64,000 nucleotides of DNA from Atherinomorus stipes (lineage: Eukaryota > Chordata > Actinopteri > Atheriniformes > Atherinidae), in contig JALJCO010001181.1 of assembly GCA_023101725.1 (NCBI GenBank), positions 62,001 through 126,000 of the forward strand, read 5' to 3'. The position numbers were made by a program, and so were the translations under genes. The notes below the pieces were generated by a model. It had not been told where the DNA came from and ran no database searches. It saw only the letters and a list, made by a program, of their open reading frames with translations. Shown one piece after another: positions 1 through 56,209 of this stretch. Numbering within the stretch: position 1 is the first letter of the stretch; every line of letters begins with the position of its first letter.

Positions 1-1039
1 ATCCTTTCATTGGCTCCTGCATGATATTAAATATCCTCTTAGTGGTTGATAAGCACTAAATGGCTCTTCCCTTCGCACATCTCTGACTTGCTCTCCGTGT
101 TTGACCCCATCAGGTCGCTCAGGTCAGCACATGCAGGTCTGAGCTGCTCCCAGAATCAGATCCAAGGCTGAGGAAGGTGCTTCATTTGCTGTGGTCCTTT
201 TCCTGAATCAAGCTGCCAGCTGACCTGAGGTCAGCCACTGCTGCCACGTCTGAACCAAACTTAAACCTAAATAATCTCACAAGCTTCTTTCTTTTATTAA
301 TACTGTTGTGTTTCTGTTTGTTGATCATACTGGTTTTCTATGTATTTCATACTTAGGTGTGCGTGTAAATGCATTACATCATCATATCATATTTCTTGTT
401 CTTTCTATGTAAAGCTCATGTTTTTACATGGAATGAAATTAAATTACTGAAAAAGATGTTTTTAAAGTCTGGGATCAATCCAGAATACCCAAAGAAAAAC
501 AGGGATACGGGGATAACACACAAAGTCCAAAACAGATAAATAAATACCCCGTTTTCCATCCAAAACCTTTCTTACTTTTATAAAAATATTACCAGGTATT
601 TTAAATGAAGATAGTGAGGTGAAGGGTAAATATTTCAGCTGATTAAGAAAGACCAAAATGGTATGTATGTATCAGATATCGGCTCTGATACTGACAGATT
701 AGATGGATCGGATATCGGATGAATGTGACCTATCCAGTTATTTCTGTTTTCATTTTTTTTAAACTTTGTTTTTATTAATATAATAATAAATACAGACTTT
801 GTTACTTGTTGATAAATAATGTCCAGTACATTTAAATCTGTTTTCATTTGTTACCTTTTTTCTTTAAAAACAATGCTAAATATTTATTTAATTTAGGATA
901 TAAATGTTTATTTCCTGCATGCTTTCACTCACATGGCAACATCACAGTTCATTCATTCAACAGTCGTATCAGATCGGTATCAGCCGACACGCTCAGCCCA
1001 GGTATGAGAATGGATTGGAAAAAACTGGATCGTGTATCT

Positions 1040-1080
1040 CTAGAATGTATGTATGTATGTATATATGTATGTACGTGTAT
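1040..1080. repeat. (ATGT)n microsatellite
   Basis: A short imperfect ATGT/ATAT tandem run lies just upstream of a foldback element. Confidence 0.7.
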
Positions 1081-1126
1081 GAACATCCATACACACAGGA
1101 ATATGTGAATACATTCATTCTTACAT

Positions 1127-1577
1127 ACCTGCAAAACCTCAAATCTTACCTATATTTTTTTATTTCTAGTCAAAATATCTCATCACACTCAAAACAAGAC
1201 AAAATTACTTCAAGGGAAACATTCAGTGAGATATCGGAACTTGTTTAAAGGCAGTCCCTCTTTTTTTAAGAAATCTTATCATGAAAATTTGCTTATTCTA
1301 CTAGCAGAATTATTTTGCTTATTACAAGAAATAAAATCTTTTTTTGTTTGTTTGTTTGTTTTTTTTTACTTATTTCAAGAGTGGCCAAGATTTATTTCTT
1401 TGCTTGTAATAAGCAAAAAATTCTGCCAATAGAACAAGCAAAATGAATTAATAAGATGAATTGTCTGAAAACAAGTTCCTGTGTCTCACTGTAATTTTGT
1501 CTTGTTTTGAGTGTGATGAGATATTTTGACTAGAAATTAGGAAAACATACCAATTAATATTTGAGTTTTTGCTGTGT
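1127..1577. mobile_element. Foldback MITE, copy 1
   Basis: The left end reads CCTGCAAAACCTCAAATCTTA and the right end TTTGAGTTTTTGCTGTG. The arms are long inverted repeats that share internal phrases such as CAAAATATCTCATCACACT and AGTGTGATGAGATATTTTG. A second, better preserved member of the same family is at 55718-56209. It has no coding capacity, so it is a non-autonomous DNA transposon. Confidence 0.75.
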
Positions 1578-1631
1578 AATAAACACGTACATACATAACT
1601 TCAAACATACATGTACATATGTACTAGAAAC

Positions 1632-1956
1632 ACTACCAGTCAAATGCTTGGACACACTTTCCCATTAGATTTAATGGGAAAGTGTGTCCAAACATTGAGT
1701 CGTGTCCAAACATAAATACATGTATTTATACACATGTATATTTTACACAAGCACAGATATATAATTCATACATGACGCACACACACATAAACATAGAATT
1801 ACATATGTATACAAATATAAAAGAAATTCAATTCAAAATCACATGAATAACATATTTAAATATATGGAAACTATACGTGTGTATTCACACCAGTCAAAAG
1901 TTTGGATAGACTTTCCCAATAAATCTAATTTCTGTCCAAACTTTTGACTTGTACTG
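1632..1956. mobile_element. Tc1-type terminal repeat remnants with perfect hairpin
   Basis: ACCAGTCAAATGCTTGGACACAC and CCAGTCAAAAGTTTGGATAG resemble the ends of fish Tc1-like transposons (AGTCAAAAGTTTGGACACAC type). At 1650-1665 and 1674-1689 there is a perfect 16-bp inverted repeat (GGACACACTTTCCCAT and its complement). No transposase remains. A similar fragment is near 4202-4240. Confidence 0.6.
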
Positions 1957-2429
1957 TAACTCATCCCAAACCAGCATCACAAAGTCCCGTAGAGGATCAG
2001 CCATGGAGGTATCACATTTTACTTCATTTGATTCTTTAATATCTGCAGGGTCAAAACTGGTTTCAGTATTTCATGACCTTCTTTGCTCTCATATTCTCAT
2101 CTTGATTGATCTCGTGCTTCACTGTAAACTATCCATGACATCATCGATTACAAAAGCTTTTTTTCTTTATTTCTAGATATAGAAACATTCTGTTTCAGAG
2201 TTATACAGAAAAACTAGTCCCTGCAGAACTTATTTCAAGATTGAACCACAAGTCCTTTTTATTGGGTTGTCCCAGATGCGCATAAATTTATAAAAACGCT
2301 AATGCGCATGTGCAATGAATCCCACAAGAGCTATGTAAAGCAACGATCCGTTGTTCCCAATAACACTGATTCATGTTATTACAGCCTTTGACAGGAGCCG
2401 TCTTTGTGTGCGTGTATGTACCGCTGCGT

Positions 2430-2665
2430 GAGCGCGCGCGGTGGGCGGGGCTTCTATGTGACGGTAGAATTTTTGTTCTCTGCGCAGCTGCTTTAGTTGT
2501 AGTTTATCTGAAGGAAAAAGTAAATTAAGACATCAGAGAAAGAAGAAATCTGGAGTAATCTTCCTTTTCTCATATCTAGCTGAGCTTTTTCTCCTCTTTT
2601 TCTCTTCATCGTTGTCACCCTCCTTCACCCTCCTCCCAGATAATCTCCATCATCCTGCCGCTGAG
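2430..2665 (+). promoter_or_regulatory. Probable vamp1 promoter and 5' UTR
   Basis: A CG-rich patch (GCGCGCGCGGTGGGCGGGGC, about 2431-2451) contains a GC box at 2441-2450, followed by a CRE-like TGACG at 2459-2463. The next about 200 bases are pyrimidine-rich and lead to the split start codon at 2666. No TATA box stands out. The start site is not defined by sequence; it is inferred to lie near 2460-2500. GC box plus CRE is a common neuronal promoter layout. Confidence 0.5.
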
Positions 2666-15967
<13,302 letters not shown>

Positions 15968-17210
15968 GCTGCTCTTCAAGGACGGACACACAAGTCAGAG
16001 GACGAGTCTGCACCAACGAACAAAGCCGAACCAAATCAAGCCTTTCCTCAGTGCTCTTCCTGCACTTCCTCCTCCTCTTCCTCAGAGATGCCTTCCTCCA
16101 TGCATGGCCTGCAATGTGCTCCAGATCTTCCTCGTTTTCTCTCTCTCTCTCCATCAGGCAGCTTCATCTAATATCCTTGACATTCTTAGGAGAGCCACGA
16201 CACTTTGGTGTAGGTTGTCGCATTTATGTAAAAACTGGGTAAACTGGACACAAACTCCGATTTAAAATCGACCCTTTACAGCTTCTATTTTCTCTGGGAA
16301 GTTTTACGACAAGAAGCAAGAAGACCTGCAGAAAAGAGACATTTCTAAAGCTGCATTTGATCTGAGCCACGTTATTAAAATGTTATGCCTGGTTTTTCTT
16401 TTAAGGCTTTCTTTGTCAGAAATAATGACTGAATCAACTAAATTATCAGTATTTACTCACTACAGAGGCTCTTAGGTAAAAATCATTGTGGAAAAAAAAA
16501 TTCAGGGAAGTTTTATGAGAAAATTTTTGCTGAAAGAATCAAACATTTTCATTGTGTTTCCATTTGTGCACTTGTGTGCATTTATAGGATAAAGATTTAG
16601 AAATTATTTTCACACACGGATAATCATGTCTACTCTGTGGGTTTAAGATGGACTAAATTAACTTAATTATGATAAATAAAGGGAATAAAAGTGTCAGGCA
16701 TTTCTCACGCTTTAAAAAAAAAAAGATGGATAGGTTCATGGATTCCTGCTTCATTCCCATTTCTTGTCAGACGTTACTGTACTTGTCCGTTTTTCTGTCG
16801 GTGCTGCCGCTTGAAATAGCCTGAACTTTATTTCCAAACCTCAGTTTGTCTGCTTCCTTTGTTAGTTATGATGCAGCACCTGTCCTGTGTTTACTTTCAT
16901 TGTGTTGTAAACCAACCCTGACTCGTGTTTTCTGTGGTTTTCATGTCCAACATGTTTCTTTATTCTGTCTGAATGTGATTCCTCTGCATGTACAGGTTAT
17001 TTTAAAGGCGTTTGAATGTGTGTTACGTGCTATGGAAATAGAGATTTAAGGGCATAGCTGGAAGAGATGTATTAAAATATTGAAACTATAAATGGTTTAA
17101 GATGGATATCATTCCCACTGTGCTGAGTGGACTTTGTGTACTGTGGGTGTTTTTTCATATGCAGAGGCATTGATGGACAGAGACAGGCCTGGAATTACAA
17201 ATAAATAAAT
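15968..17210 (+). other. vamp1 3' UTR (end uncertain)
   Basis: Unique-looking sequence follows the stop codon, with poly(A) signals AATAAA at 16675-16680, 16684-16689, 17200-17205 and 17204-17209. The end cannot be fixed from sequence alone. The ORFs at 15934-16242 and 16846-17049 are incidental. Confidence 0.55.
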
Positions 17211-17424
17211 GTTTGCATTACACATGTAGTGTTTCCACCTTAGTTTTATTGAATAAAAAACATTTTTATTTAGTAGTTTACTACCTAAAGTTAAAAAGTA
17301 GCCTTCATTATCTTGATGTTGCATCTCATTACTTTTAGACGATGTAAATCTGAAAGGAAACGCTTTGATATAATTAAAATTAGCACTATAATGTTTATCC
17401 CACTGAGCAATTTTAGGTAATGAC

Positions 17425-17760
17425 TGACCACTTTATTAGGTACTCTTTGCTTGTACTGGGTTGGACCCTTCTTTTGGTGTCACAGATTGAACAAGGTGTT
17501 GGAAACATTCGTCAGATTTTGCTCCATGTTGACATGAAAGCATCACACAGTTGCTGCAGATTTGTCGACTGCACATCCGTGATGAGAATCTCCAGTCACC
17601 ACATCCCAGAGCTGCTCTGCTGGATTTAGATCTGGTGACTATGGAGGCCGTTGGAGTACAGTGAACGCATCATCATGTCTAACCAATTGGAGATTATTGG
17701 AGTTTTTGACATGGTGCATTATCCAGCTGGAAATAACCATCAGAAGATGCCAAGGTTACT
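17425..17760 (-). mobile_element. Tc1-like transposon remnant
   Basis: It starts TGACCACTTTATTAGGTAC, matching the well-known end CCACTTTATTAGGTACACC of a fish Tc1-like family, followed by degraded 3' transposase-region sequence in antisense (GGGTTGGACCCTTCTTTTGG, CTGCAGATTTGTCGACTGC). No intact reading frame. A second end fragment is at 63002-63075. Confidence 0.65.
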
Positions 17761-18300
17761 ATAGTATAAAAAAAACTAATGAAAAAAATGAAAACTAGAA
17801 TTGAAAAAACATTTTCATCAACTGAAATAAAAATAAAAATGACAGTTTTTTAAATATATATAAATACTATAACTACCTGAAACTGTATTGTGTCTTTACA
17901 AAACTAACCAAAACTAAAAAAACATCCTTAGTTTTAGTCTTTGTGAATTTATTTAACCCATTAGCTTTTTGGGTTGATATGAAATCCATTTCTGTTTAAT
18001 CTATTTACTTCCCTTGAACGGTTTCACTCCGAATGGCTTTCTGATGATTTTGAATGTCATACCAGACAAATACCCATAATTTACTGTAAAAAAAAAAAAA
18101 AAAATCTTAAAAACTAAAACTAACACTGAAACTAAGAAACAATAAACGAAAGCAAGCATTTTCCAAAAAATAAAAATAAAAACTAGCAAACCTGCTCAAA
18201 AAACTCACTAAAATGAACTGAACTGAAAAAAAAGTCAATACTAAATAAAACTGAAACTAATTAAAAATCTAAAACTATTATAACCATCAGAAGATGCTAC
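17761..18300. other. A-rich intergenic stretch
   Basis: Long runs of AAACTAAAA-type sequence with imperfect tandem character (AACTAAAACT, AAATAAAAATAAAAACT). No gene or clear element is visible. Confidence 0.5.
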
Positions 18301-18498
18301 ACTGTACGGTAGCAATTTTGAGAGGAAAAAACAAAGCTTAAAAACAAATTATTAGTTGATTATTAAATTAGTCACAGACTATTTTGATAGCCAACATAAT
18401 CACAATTAAGAGACTATTCATGGCAGCACTACAAAACATCTGAGTCAGATGTGTTTGGGCAGGGAGGCACTGAAACCCTGCAGCATTGCAGGTAGGAC

Positions 18499-18873
18499 TG
18501 AATGGGCTCTAAGCACAACTACACTACATCCTGAACTCAAGGTAGCTTCATTTCCTGTCTTTCATTACTGGATGAACAGATTAATCCAGGTGTGCTTGAT
18601 CTCAGTAAGTGGCCAGACACACCTGGATTAATCAATTTGTCCAGTAATGAAAGACAGGAAACAAGGAAGCTACCTTAAGTGGGGTAAATGCACACATCCC
18701 CACCTCCAAAATAAAACAGCCCCTTTCTTCCTGCTTTATGACTGGACAAACAAATTATACTGGTTACCCAAAACAGACCCAGACAAACTAGAAAGTTATC
18801 AGTAAGAAGGGAGGAAAGGAAGGGTATATAGGGGGATTCAGGATGTAGTGGAGTTGTGCTCAGAGCCCATTGA
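18499..18873. mobile_element. Composite foldback element
   Basis: The outer inverted repeats are TGAATGGGCTCTAAGCACAA (from 18499) and GTTGTGCTCAGAGCCCATTG (to 18872). An inner near-perfect hairpin has arms 18541-18598 and 18617-18674 (GGTAGCTTCATTTCCTGTC and its complement). A third related arm is near 18722-18755. It encodes nothing. A right-end relative (GTTGTGCATAGAGCCCAT) lies at about 63280-63330. Confidence 0.75.
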
Positions 18874-19291
18874 GTTTCTCTGTACAAAAACATTGTCTTT
18901 GATACCTCTTCTGCCCCCTTGTGGATTTATCAATGCTCTGCAGTCATTTTCAAAAAGGTAACCTCAAATAACTAGTTCATGGCTCCCACTCTGTTCTTGA
19001 AATGATCTTCCAGGACTTTTCCCCAAGACATTTCCAGGACTTTTGTTAGCAGCCACAGTATGAGTCAAGTTATCGCAACAAACACTAATAAATTCCACCC
19101 CAAGCTTTGGAGAAATGTTATTTTCTACAATTGTACCTTATATTTTGTACATTCAGCCAGATCGCGTCAATGTTTCTTTCTCTCTTGTACTTTCTACACA
19201 AAATATTTTCATATGTTCAATAAATAAAAACAATTTCCTTTAGTTCATCTGTTTACTGTGTAGATCTGACACCTACAGATTCAAAAACACT

Positions 19292-19375
19292 GCAGGGCTA
19301 GTTAGCTCAACTGGTTGAGCAGCCGCCATATGTTCAAAGGCTATAGGTCCTGAATGCAGTCGGCCCAAGTTCAAT
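19292..19375 (+). repeat. tRNA-derived SINE-like fragment
   Basis: GGGCTAGTTAGCTCAACTGG contains a perfect pol III A box TAGCTCAACTGG (19303-19314). The expected B box region reads AAGTTCAATAA and is degenerate, and an A-rich tail follows at 19374-19389. It resembles a common fish sequence (GTTAGCTCAGTTGGTTGAGC). Not a functional tRNA. Confidence 0.55.
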
Positions 19376-19919
19376 AAAAAAAAAAAAAAGCTGTTATTGT
19401 AGCTTCTTGTCTCCCCTGTGGGCCTTTCAGTGTTTTTGCGAGAGAACTGCTCTGAGGGAATATACAATTTGACTGGTTGGTAGCGTCATGAGGTGCTGTG
19501 TCAGCTAGGAGCAGAGAAGCTGCAGCTCAGTGTTGCCCATAAGAGGCAGCTGAAATCAGACATACATGCATAAAATGTTTACCCTGCATGTGTTCACCCA
19601 AAAAGCAGAGAGAAGCAGAGGGAGGAAAAATCAATTTCCAGGATAACTCAAGCTTTTCCATGACATTTTCCTTTTTTTCCCTCATTTTCCATGACCGGAA
19701 AATTGGTCAACCATTTTCCAGGACGTGTGGGAACCCTGCTAGTTAAAGGTAAGCCTCTAGAAAAACACAAGGCAGAGCAAGCCACTGTAGAAACATGGAA
19801 AAGTAACAAGGTTGACCATGAAGAGAACTTTCAGATGGTACATAAAAGTGCTTTTACTAAATCCTTTTGTTATGCTAAACCCTCTACAGACCAAAATGTT
19901 CTGCAGTGACCAAGGAAAC

Positions 19920-50859
<30,940 letters not shown>

Positions 50860-51260
50860 AGCGGGCAGCAGAAAACTTTATGTTTAGTTAGCTAACAGTT
50901 TAGCCAACTAAATAAAGTTATCGTGTTGTGATATAATCCAGAGTTCGGACCCAGTCTGGAGTGCGTCCAAGTCGTGGTTTGTAGTCAGGAGGGAGCAACT
51001 GCCCAGGTTTAACAGGACACACAAAAACACAAAAGAAAACGGAAGTATATTAATAGGAGCAAAGAGCTTTCAAAACACAGCAGCCGGTAAAACACTGAGG
51101 GGCATCAACACTCACCACATGGGACAATAAAGCTAACTTTATCAAGTTGGACAGCTCAAAAATTTTGGCTCCCTTACCACTTAGTCCATCTCCGCGGTCA
51201 ACTGGCATACTATCTTAACACAATCATTACTTTCCGTCCCATTAGCATGCGTGCTAGCTA
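50860..51260 (-). promoter_or_regulatory. Probable chd4 5' UTR and promoter
   Basis: Immediately upstream (minus strand) of the start codon, with moderate CpG content and no transposons. No TATA box is evident. The start site is not fixed by sequence; the position is inferred from exon 1. Confidence 0.45.
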
Positions 51261-51539
51261 AGCTGAACCGGCGGCTAGACTCTGATTTGAGGCATACTAC
51301 AGAGACGAAGTGCTCATATTCTGACATTTATACAAAAATCCCTCATTTGACAGTCCGAGGCTTCTTCACCCTCATCATCTCACGCCGACTCAAGTCAATT
51401 CACATCCCCAAAACTGAGATACTCACAACTTGATTCCACACAGCTTACAAAACAGTAACTCCAGGCTCAGTTTGTCAGTGACTCAAGACTTGGAAGCTTT
51501 TTTCCTTAAGGTAACGGTGTACATACAATTTAAATATAT

Positions 51540-51990
51540 TTCCGTGTTTTTTGTGGTAGCGTGTGCGCACGACGCCGTCTCTTCTTTCTCTTCCTCGCAC
51601 ACCACACACCCCGCGCTCGCGCGCGCACACACAAAGAGATCAGGGGGCAGGCATCCCATAATATCCCCCCCACACACACTCGCATACATATACACACTTC
51701 ACTCACCCCTCCCCCCACTCTGCATAGTTACCTTGCAACGTACAGACCATAATAGTCAACTCACCCCCCCCTCCCTCTTCTACAGTCTCTTCCCCATTCC
51801 TCCATGCACATCACCCCCTCACACACCTCCACCCCTCCCTTAGCAACCGCGGTTGCCATGGACACGCTCACCCCTCCCACTCGTTGTGGCATCCCATAAT
51901 AGTAATGAGCGCAGTCACTGACATCCCACAATAAGCATAACTCCAAAAAGAGAGAGATAGGAGAAAGGAGGGGGGGGGGAGAAGGAAAAG
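51540..51990. promoter_or_regulatory. C-rich cluster with CATCCCATAATA repeats and X-box
   Basis: A pyrimidine-rich stretch holding CATCCCATAATA (51652-51663 and 51890-51901), TACAGACCATAATAGT (51741-51756), CATCCCACAATA (51922-51933), the palindrome GCAACCGCGGTTGC (51843-51856 area), and an X-box-like GTTGCCATGGACAC (51852-51865). All CATAATA copies are in one orientation. About 0.8-1.1 kb upstream of the chd4 start. The 137-residue ORF here is low complexity. Confidence 0.5.
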
Positions 51991-53067
51991 CCGTCACATG
52001 GCAACTGTGTGCCACATGACTGCTTAACTTGAGAGTGCATGTTTGCATGTGTGCGCAGGCACCATACTGTATATGAGCTGCTGAAGACAGTGCACAAGAT
52101 ACAAGTATAATGCAAACCTGGAAACTACCTTTGCAGTACAGTGGGGTTACAATATGTGGAGTGACCCCAATGTTATCCCCATTTGAGGCCTTAAAAGTTC
52201 AAACATGCTTGAAGTCTTTTTTTTTTTTTTTTTTTACATGCATTACTCAGCATGATGGAAACTTTTCACTTAGTCAGCACATGAAGGCTAAAGAGCTTGA
52301 AAATAAAAATTTTGCGAGCAGGTCGGTTGTGAGGTTGAAAAGCCAGGCTCTCTCTGGCGAGGATGACAGTAAAAGGTCACAGGGGTCAAACTGCAGTCAA
52401 GACTTTCAAGTCCTCAGCTGCAAGTCTCCCTCAAAACTCAGAGGAGAGAGCCCAGAAGTACAAGCGCCAAGCCAACAGCTGACTTAAGCTGCCTGCACAC
52501 ATGCACACGCTGGCTTGCTCCACAGGCTGTGAGGAAATGCATTGCAGTCAATGGTGGGAAAAACGTCTGGGTCCTAGACAGCTTTTTCCCACCATTGACT
52601 GGCTGTGTTGCAGTTAAGACTGTGGGGCAAAAAACTGAACTGCTGGTGTGAGAAGCTTCAGAATGACATTTCACTGCATGGGGAATCAACTTAGTACATG
52701 TTGGCTAATGGGGACCTGTTAAAAATTATAATTATTTATTCATTATTGCCTTAGTTGCCCAAAAGTATTAAAATCAGAAGCTGAAACCAAAAAAAATGTA
52801 ACTCTTTAAAAAAAAACTTACTAGCCATGATACAGCCATGCATATGTGTAAATAGTATAATCTTTTATGCCTTTTCCCACAGACATTAAAACCTTTTGAG
52901 TAATTAATGGTGTTTTTGTAATCAGATGTAGTATAACTGTGTATATTTATTAACATGCATACCTGCTAGAACTATGGAGGGAAAAAGTGCCACAATAAAG
53001 TAAATATAAATGTATCTTTGAATGATTAGTATAATGTGTTATTAATTAATTGATTAAATTGGAAATA

Positions 53068-53312
53068 CAGTCATCCTCAAAATTATTCATACCCTCCCAT
53101 TAAGGAAACGGCTATATTCACAACATAGTAATTTAAATAAAATGACACGAAAGAAACTGATAATGAATAAAAATTTACAAAATTATAATTTAGTGAAATA
53201 AAATATTGCTTTTGAATTGTGTTTGAAAATAATAATTAAAAAACAAACAAACAAAAAACTAGTCCCGGACCTATTAGAGCACCTTGAACAGTGGGGCAAA
53301 ATACCTAATTTG
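53068..53312. mobile_element. CAGTCATCCTC-type MITE, partial copy E
   Basis: CAGTCATCCTCAAAATTATTC preceded by TA, through CTATATTCACAACATAGTAA to CACCTTGAACAGTGGGGC. The right half is missing. Confidence 0.75.
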
Positions 53313-53830
53313 ATTACTCTGGTCTGAAGTTAGGGCTACTGTTGAAATAACATTTTTTTTTATCTTTTTGTTTGTACGTTTTTTTTTTTTTTTTTAATCA
53401 TAGTAGCTAAATAAAATATAGCATCAGATGTATGGATAAATTCTGCCACCTGACATGTTGAAGTACTTTGACTCTGCAGGGATCTTTTAATTGGGATCAA
53501 CTGTTATGGTGACTTGCAGATCAGGGTAACCAATCTCATGTCATGATCTGTTGATGTGCAACTCAGGGAACATGACATAATTAAATAATTATATGTTTTA
53601 TCATGAATTTAATTAATTTACCTAAACACCTTCAATTGATTATGAATTACATGAGTTATTAATGTCCAATTTTGATTAAGTACTGATTTTAAGTAATAAA
53701 TCATACATTTGATTAATTGTATTTATATTTTAATATTACTTTGTTAGTGACACATTTAAAAAGTTATGAATTAATTTATTTAATGTGTTTATTTTCAATT
53801 TTGACGAATTAATGACACATTTAATTATCA

Positions 53831-54115
53831 ATCCATCCATCCATCCATTTTTTTTGCCACTTATCCCAGGTTGGGTCACGGGGGCAGCAAGCAGGGAAGC
53901 CAAGACTCCCCTCTCCTCAGCCACATCCACCAGCTCATCCAGGGGAATCCCAAAGCATTCCCAGGCCAGCTGAGAGACTTTTTCCTACAGCATGTCCTGG
54001 GTCTTACCCGGGGTCTCGTCCCAATGGGACGTGGCCAGAGCACCCACCAGGGAGGCATCCAGGTAGCATCCTAATCAGATGCCTGAGCCACCTCATCTGG
54101 CTCCTCTCGATGTGG
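53831..54115. repeat. Dispersed fish repeat (LINE/SINE-like 3' region)
   Basis: ATCCATCCATCCATCC, then GGGTCACGGGGGCAGCAAGC, CATTCCCAGGCCAGCTGAG and CACCTCATCTGGCTCCTCTC. I recognise this layout as a very common teleost interspersed repeat starting with an ATCC microsatellite. No coding frame. Confidence 0.65.
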
Positions 54116-54514
54116 GGGGGGAGACAGATGTGTGTATTTCATTGTGGCACTTTTCTCCATCCATTTTTTAAATCATAAAGCTTGTTGAGTTCTGTACCAT
54201 AACCAGTAACAGTATGTTGACCTTGGTTATGTGAACCATGCACATATTTATAGCCTGGTTGCAAGATCCTCAGTGAATGCTCACCCGATTGGCACTGTTC
54301 TTATTCAAGGCTGATAAAAACCTGTAGCTCATGCAGTCATTTGATATGAGACTGAATGACAATGAAACATTTGTCATATTGCACTAAAGAACAAGGGTAG
54401 AAATAAATGCCCCCCTAAAACTTAAATAAATACATTTGTTTCAGATTAAGGGGGTGCACATAATTAGCTTACTGTCTTTGTTCCATAATAATGTGTCGCT
54501 TCTTCATAACACTG

Positions 54515-54845
54515 CAGGTGGAAAAGACCCAGCAAAATTTGGCTGAAAAGACGTTGAAAAGACATCATGTCCATCTGTTGAAAACGTTGAAACAACGTTT
54601 TAATTTGGTTGAAAAGTGAAAGGTGAAAAGCCGTCTTTCAATTAGACGTTGAAAAGACGTTTTTCGACGACTTTTCAACGTCTAATTTTGGGCTAAATTT
54701 GGACAAAATCAGACGGTCCAAACTCAGCTCCACTTTCAACGTCTATTTTCAGGCTTAAATATGGCTATGACGGACCGACCAGATTTAGCCCAAAAAACAA
54801 TGTTGAAATGACGTCTTGTGTTTGCTAACATCTGTCAATTCAAAA
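54515..54845. repeat. Element built of (GACGTTGAAAAGACGT) palindromic units
   Basis: Many variants of GACGTTGAAAAGACG and its complement, with a perfect 15-bp inverted repeat TTAGACGTTGAAAAG (54642-54656) / CTTTTCAACGTCTAA (54671-54685). No coding frame; a dispersed repeat is likely. Confidence 0.6.
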
Positions 54846-55029
54846 GTTTCAAGTATTAGGACATAGTAAAAATAGCTAATCTGGTTCTGACCAGGTCTTG
54901 AAATTGGGTTTGTACAGATTAACAACAGTGCAACACATTATACTGTGTCATTATTTGTTTTAAAAAGTTAAAAAAAACAAAAATGTATTAAGAAGTAGCA
55001 GCCAGTTGCCACTGATCAAATGATTCACA

Positions 55030-55235
55030 GGTGTGAAGCTCCAGTCCTTGTGGGCCACTATCCTGCAGGTGTTTTTGTTTTACCTGCTCCAACACACCTG
55101 GCTTAAATTAATGAGACATTATTAAGAAGTTGAAACAAGCTTTTGGCTCTATTTGATTTAAATCAGGTGTGTTGGAGCAGGGAAACAACAAAAACCTGGA
55201 GGATAGCAGATCTGGATCTGAGTTTGACGCCCTAA
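55030..55235. mobile_element. hAT-type foldback MITE, eroded
   Basis: CAGGTGTGAAGCTCCAGTCC to GATCTGAGTTTGACGCCC, with inner arms CCTGCTCCAACACACCTGGC and CAGGTGTGTTGGAGCAGGG. Same family as 43817-44019; no clear target duplication. Confidence 0.65.
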
Positions 55236-55717
55236 TTGATGTAATTGACCTAACTTATCATCAGTAGGTGTGAGTATCTTTGTAAAAACAGAAATATAGC
55301 CAGTTTGCTGGTGGGATACATTTTGGAGTCTATTGTGCTGAAGTGTGAAAGAATATTCACAAGCAGCAAGGTCATTTCAAGTTCAGACATTGAAATGTTT
55401 GGAAAAATATATTTAAAAAAAACCACAGGTTACATCTCTGAATGGAAAAGAATGGCTTTTTATTGTCATGTCTCAAGTGCCTGTACACGAAGAACAAAAC
55501 ATGTCCCTAAAACAAAGAAAGGCGCAGCAGAAATACAAAAAGTCTAATAAAGTCACTAATTAAAAAAGATCTGGAACACAATAATGAAGAAAAATCAACT
55601 AATAAGAAATAGTAAAAAAATAAAACATACGGGCATCATTTAATATGTCAACTGTTAAAGTTTATCAGAGTACAGTTGGCACAAGAATGAAAAAAAATAT
55701 GGCTTATTTGGAGGCTA

Positions 55718-55995
55718 CACTGCAAAAACTCAAATCTTAGCAAGCATATTTTTCTCATTTCTAGACAAAATATCCACTAAAACTCAAAATAAGACAAAAT
55801 TACTTATAGAGAAACATTCCAGTGAGATATAAGATCTTATTTAAGGCAATGCATCTTATTTCAAGAAATCTTATCAAGAAAATTTTGCTTTTCTCATTGG
55901 CAGATTTTTTTTTTCTTTCTTTCTTTTTTTTCTCTTTTTCCTTTTTTTGCTTATTACAAGAAAAAACAAACAAACTTTGCCACTCTTAAAATAAG

Positions 55996-56059
<64 letters not shown>

Positions 56060-56209
56060 ATTGTAATGTAATGTATATATATATGTAAAAATTCTGCCAG
56101 TATCCTGAAATGTTTCTCCATCAGTAAGTTTGTCTTATTTTAAGTGTGATGAGATATTTTGACTAGAAATGAGAAAAATATACTTGCTAAGATTTGAGTT
56201 TTTGCAGTG
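55718..56209. mobile_element. Foldback MITE, copy 2
   Basis: Begins CACTGCAAAAACTCAAATCT and ends AGATTTGAGTTTTTGCAGTG; TA flanks both ends. The middle is a (TA)n run (about 55996-56056). Long inverted arms; no ORF. Partner of 1127-1577. Confidence 0.85.

Larger units (their letters stand above)
1..2430. other. Upstream intergenic region, repeat-rich, no gene seen
   Basis: No convincing coding exon is visible on either strand. The first 450 bases have non-repetitive, UTR-like composition and could be the end of a neighbouring gene, but no ORF supports this. From about 655 onward the sequence is mostly transposon relics (entries below), including GATCGGATATCGG-like stretches at 655-1030 typical of degenerate fish hAT-type elements. 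The short ORFs here are low complexity or repeat-derived. Confidence 0.6.

Noticed and set aside
19292..19375. Possible functional tRNA gene
   Set aside because: The A box is perfect but the B box and stems are degenerate, and an A tail follows, which fits a SINE.
51430..51843. 137-residue plus ORF upstream of chd4
   Set aside because: Low-complexity Ser/Thr/Pro/His sequence from a pyrimidine-rich, CA-rich tract, with no homology I recognise.
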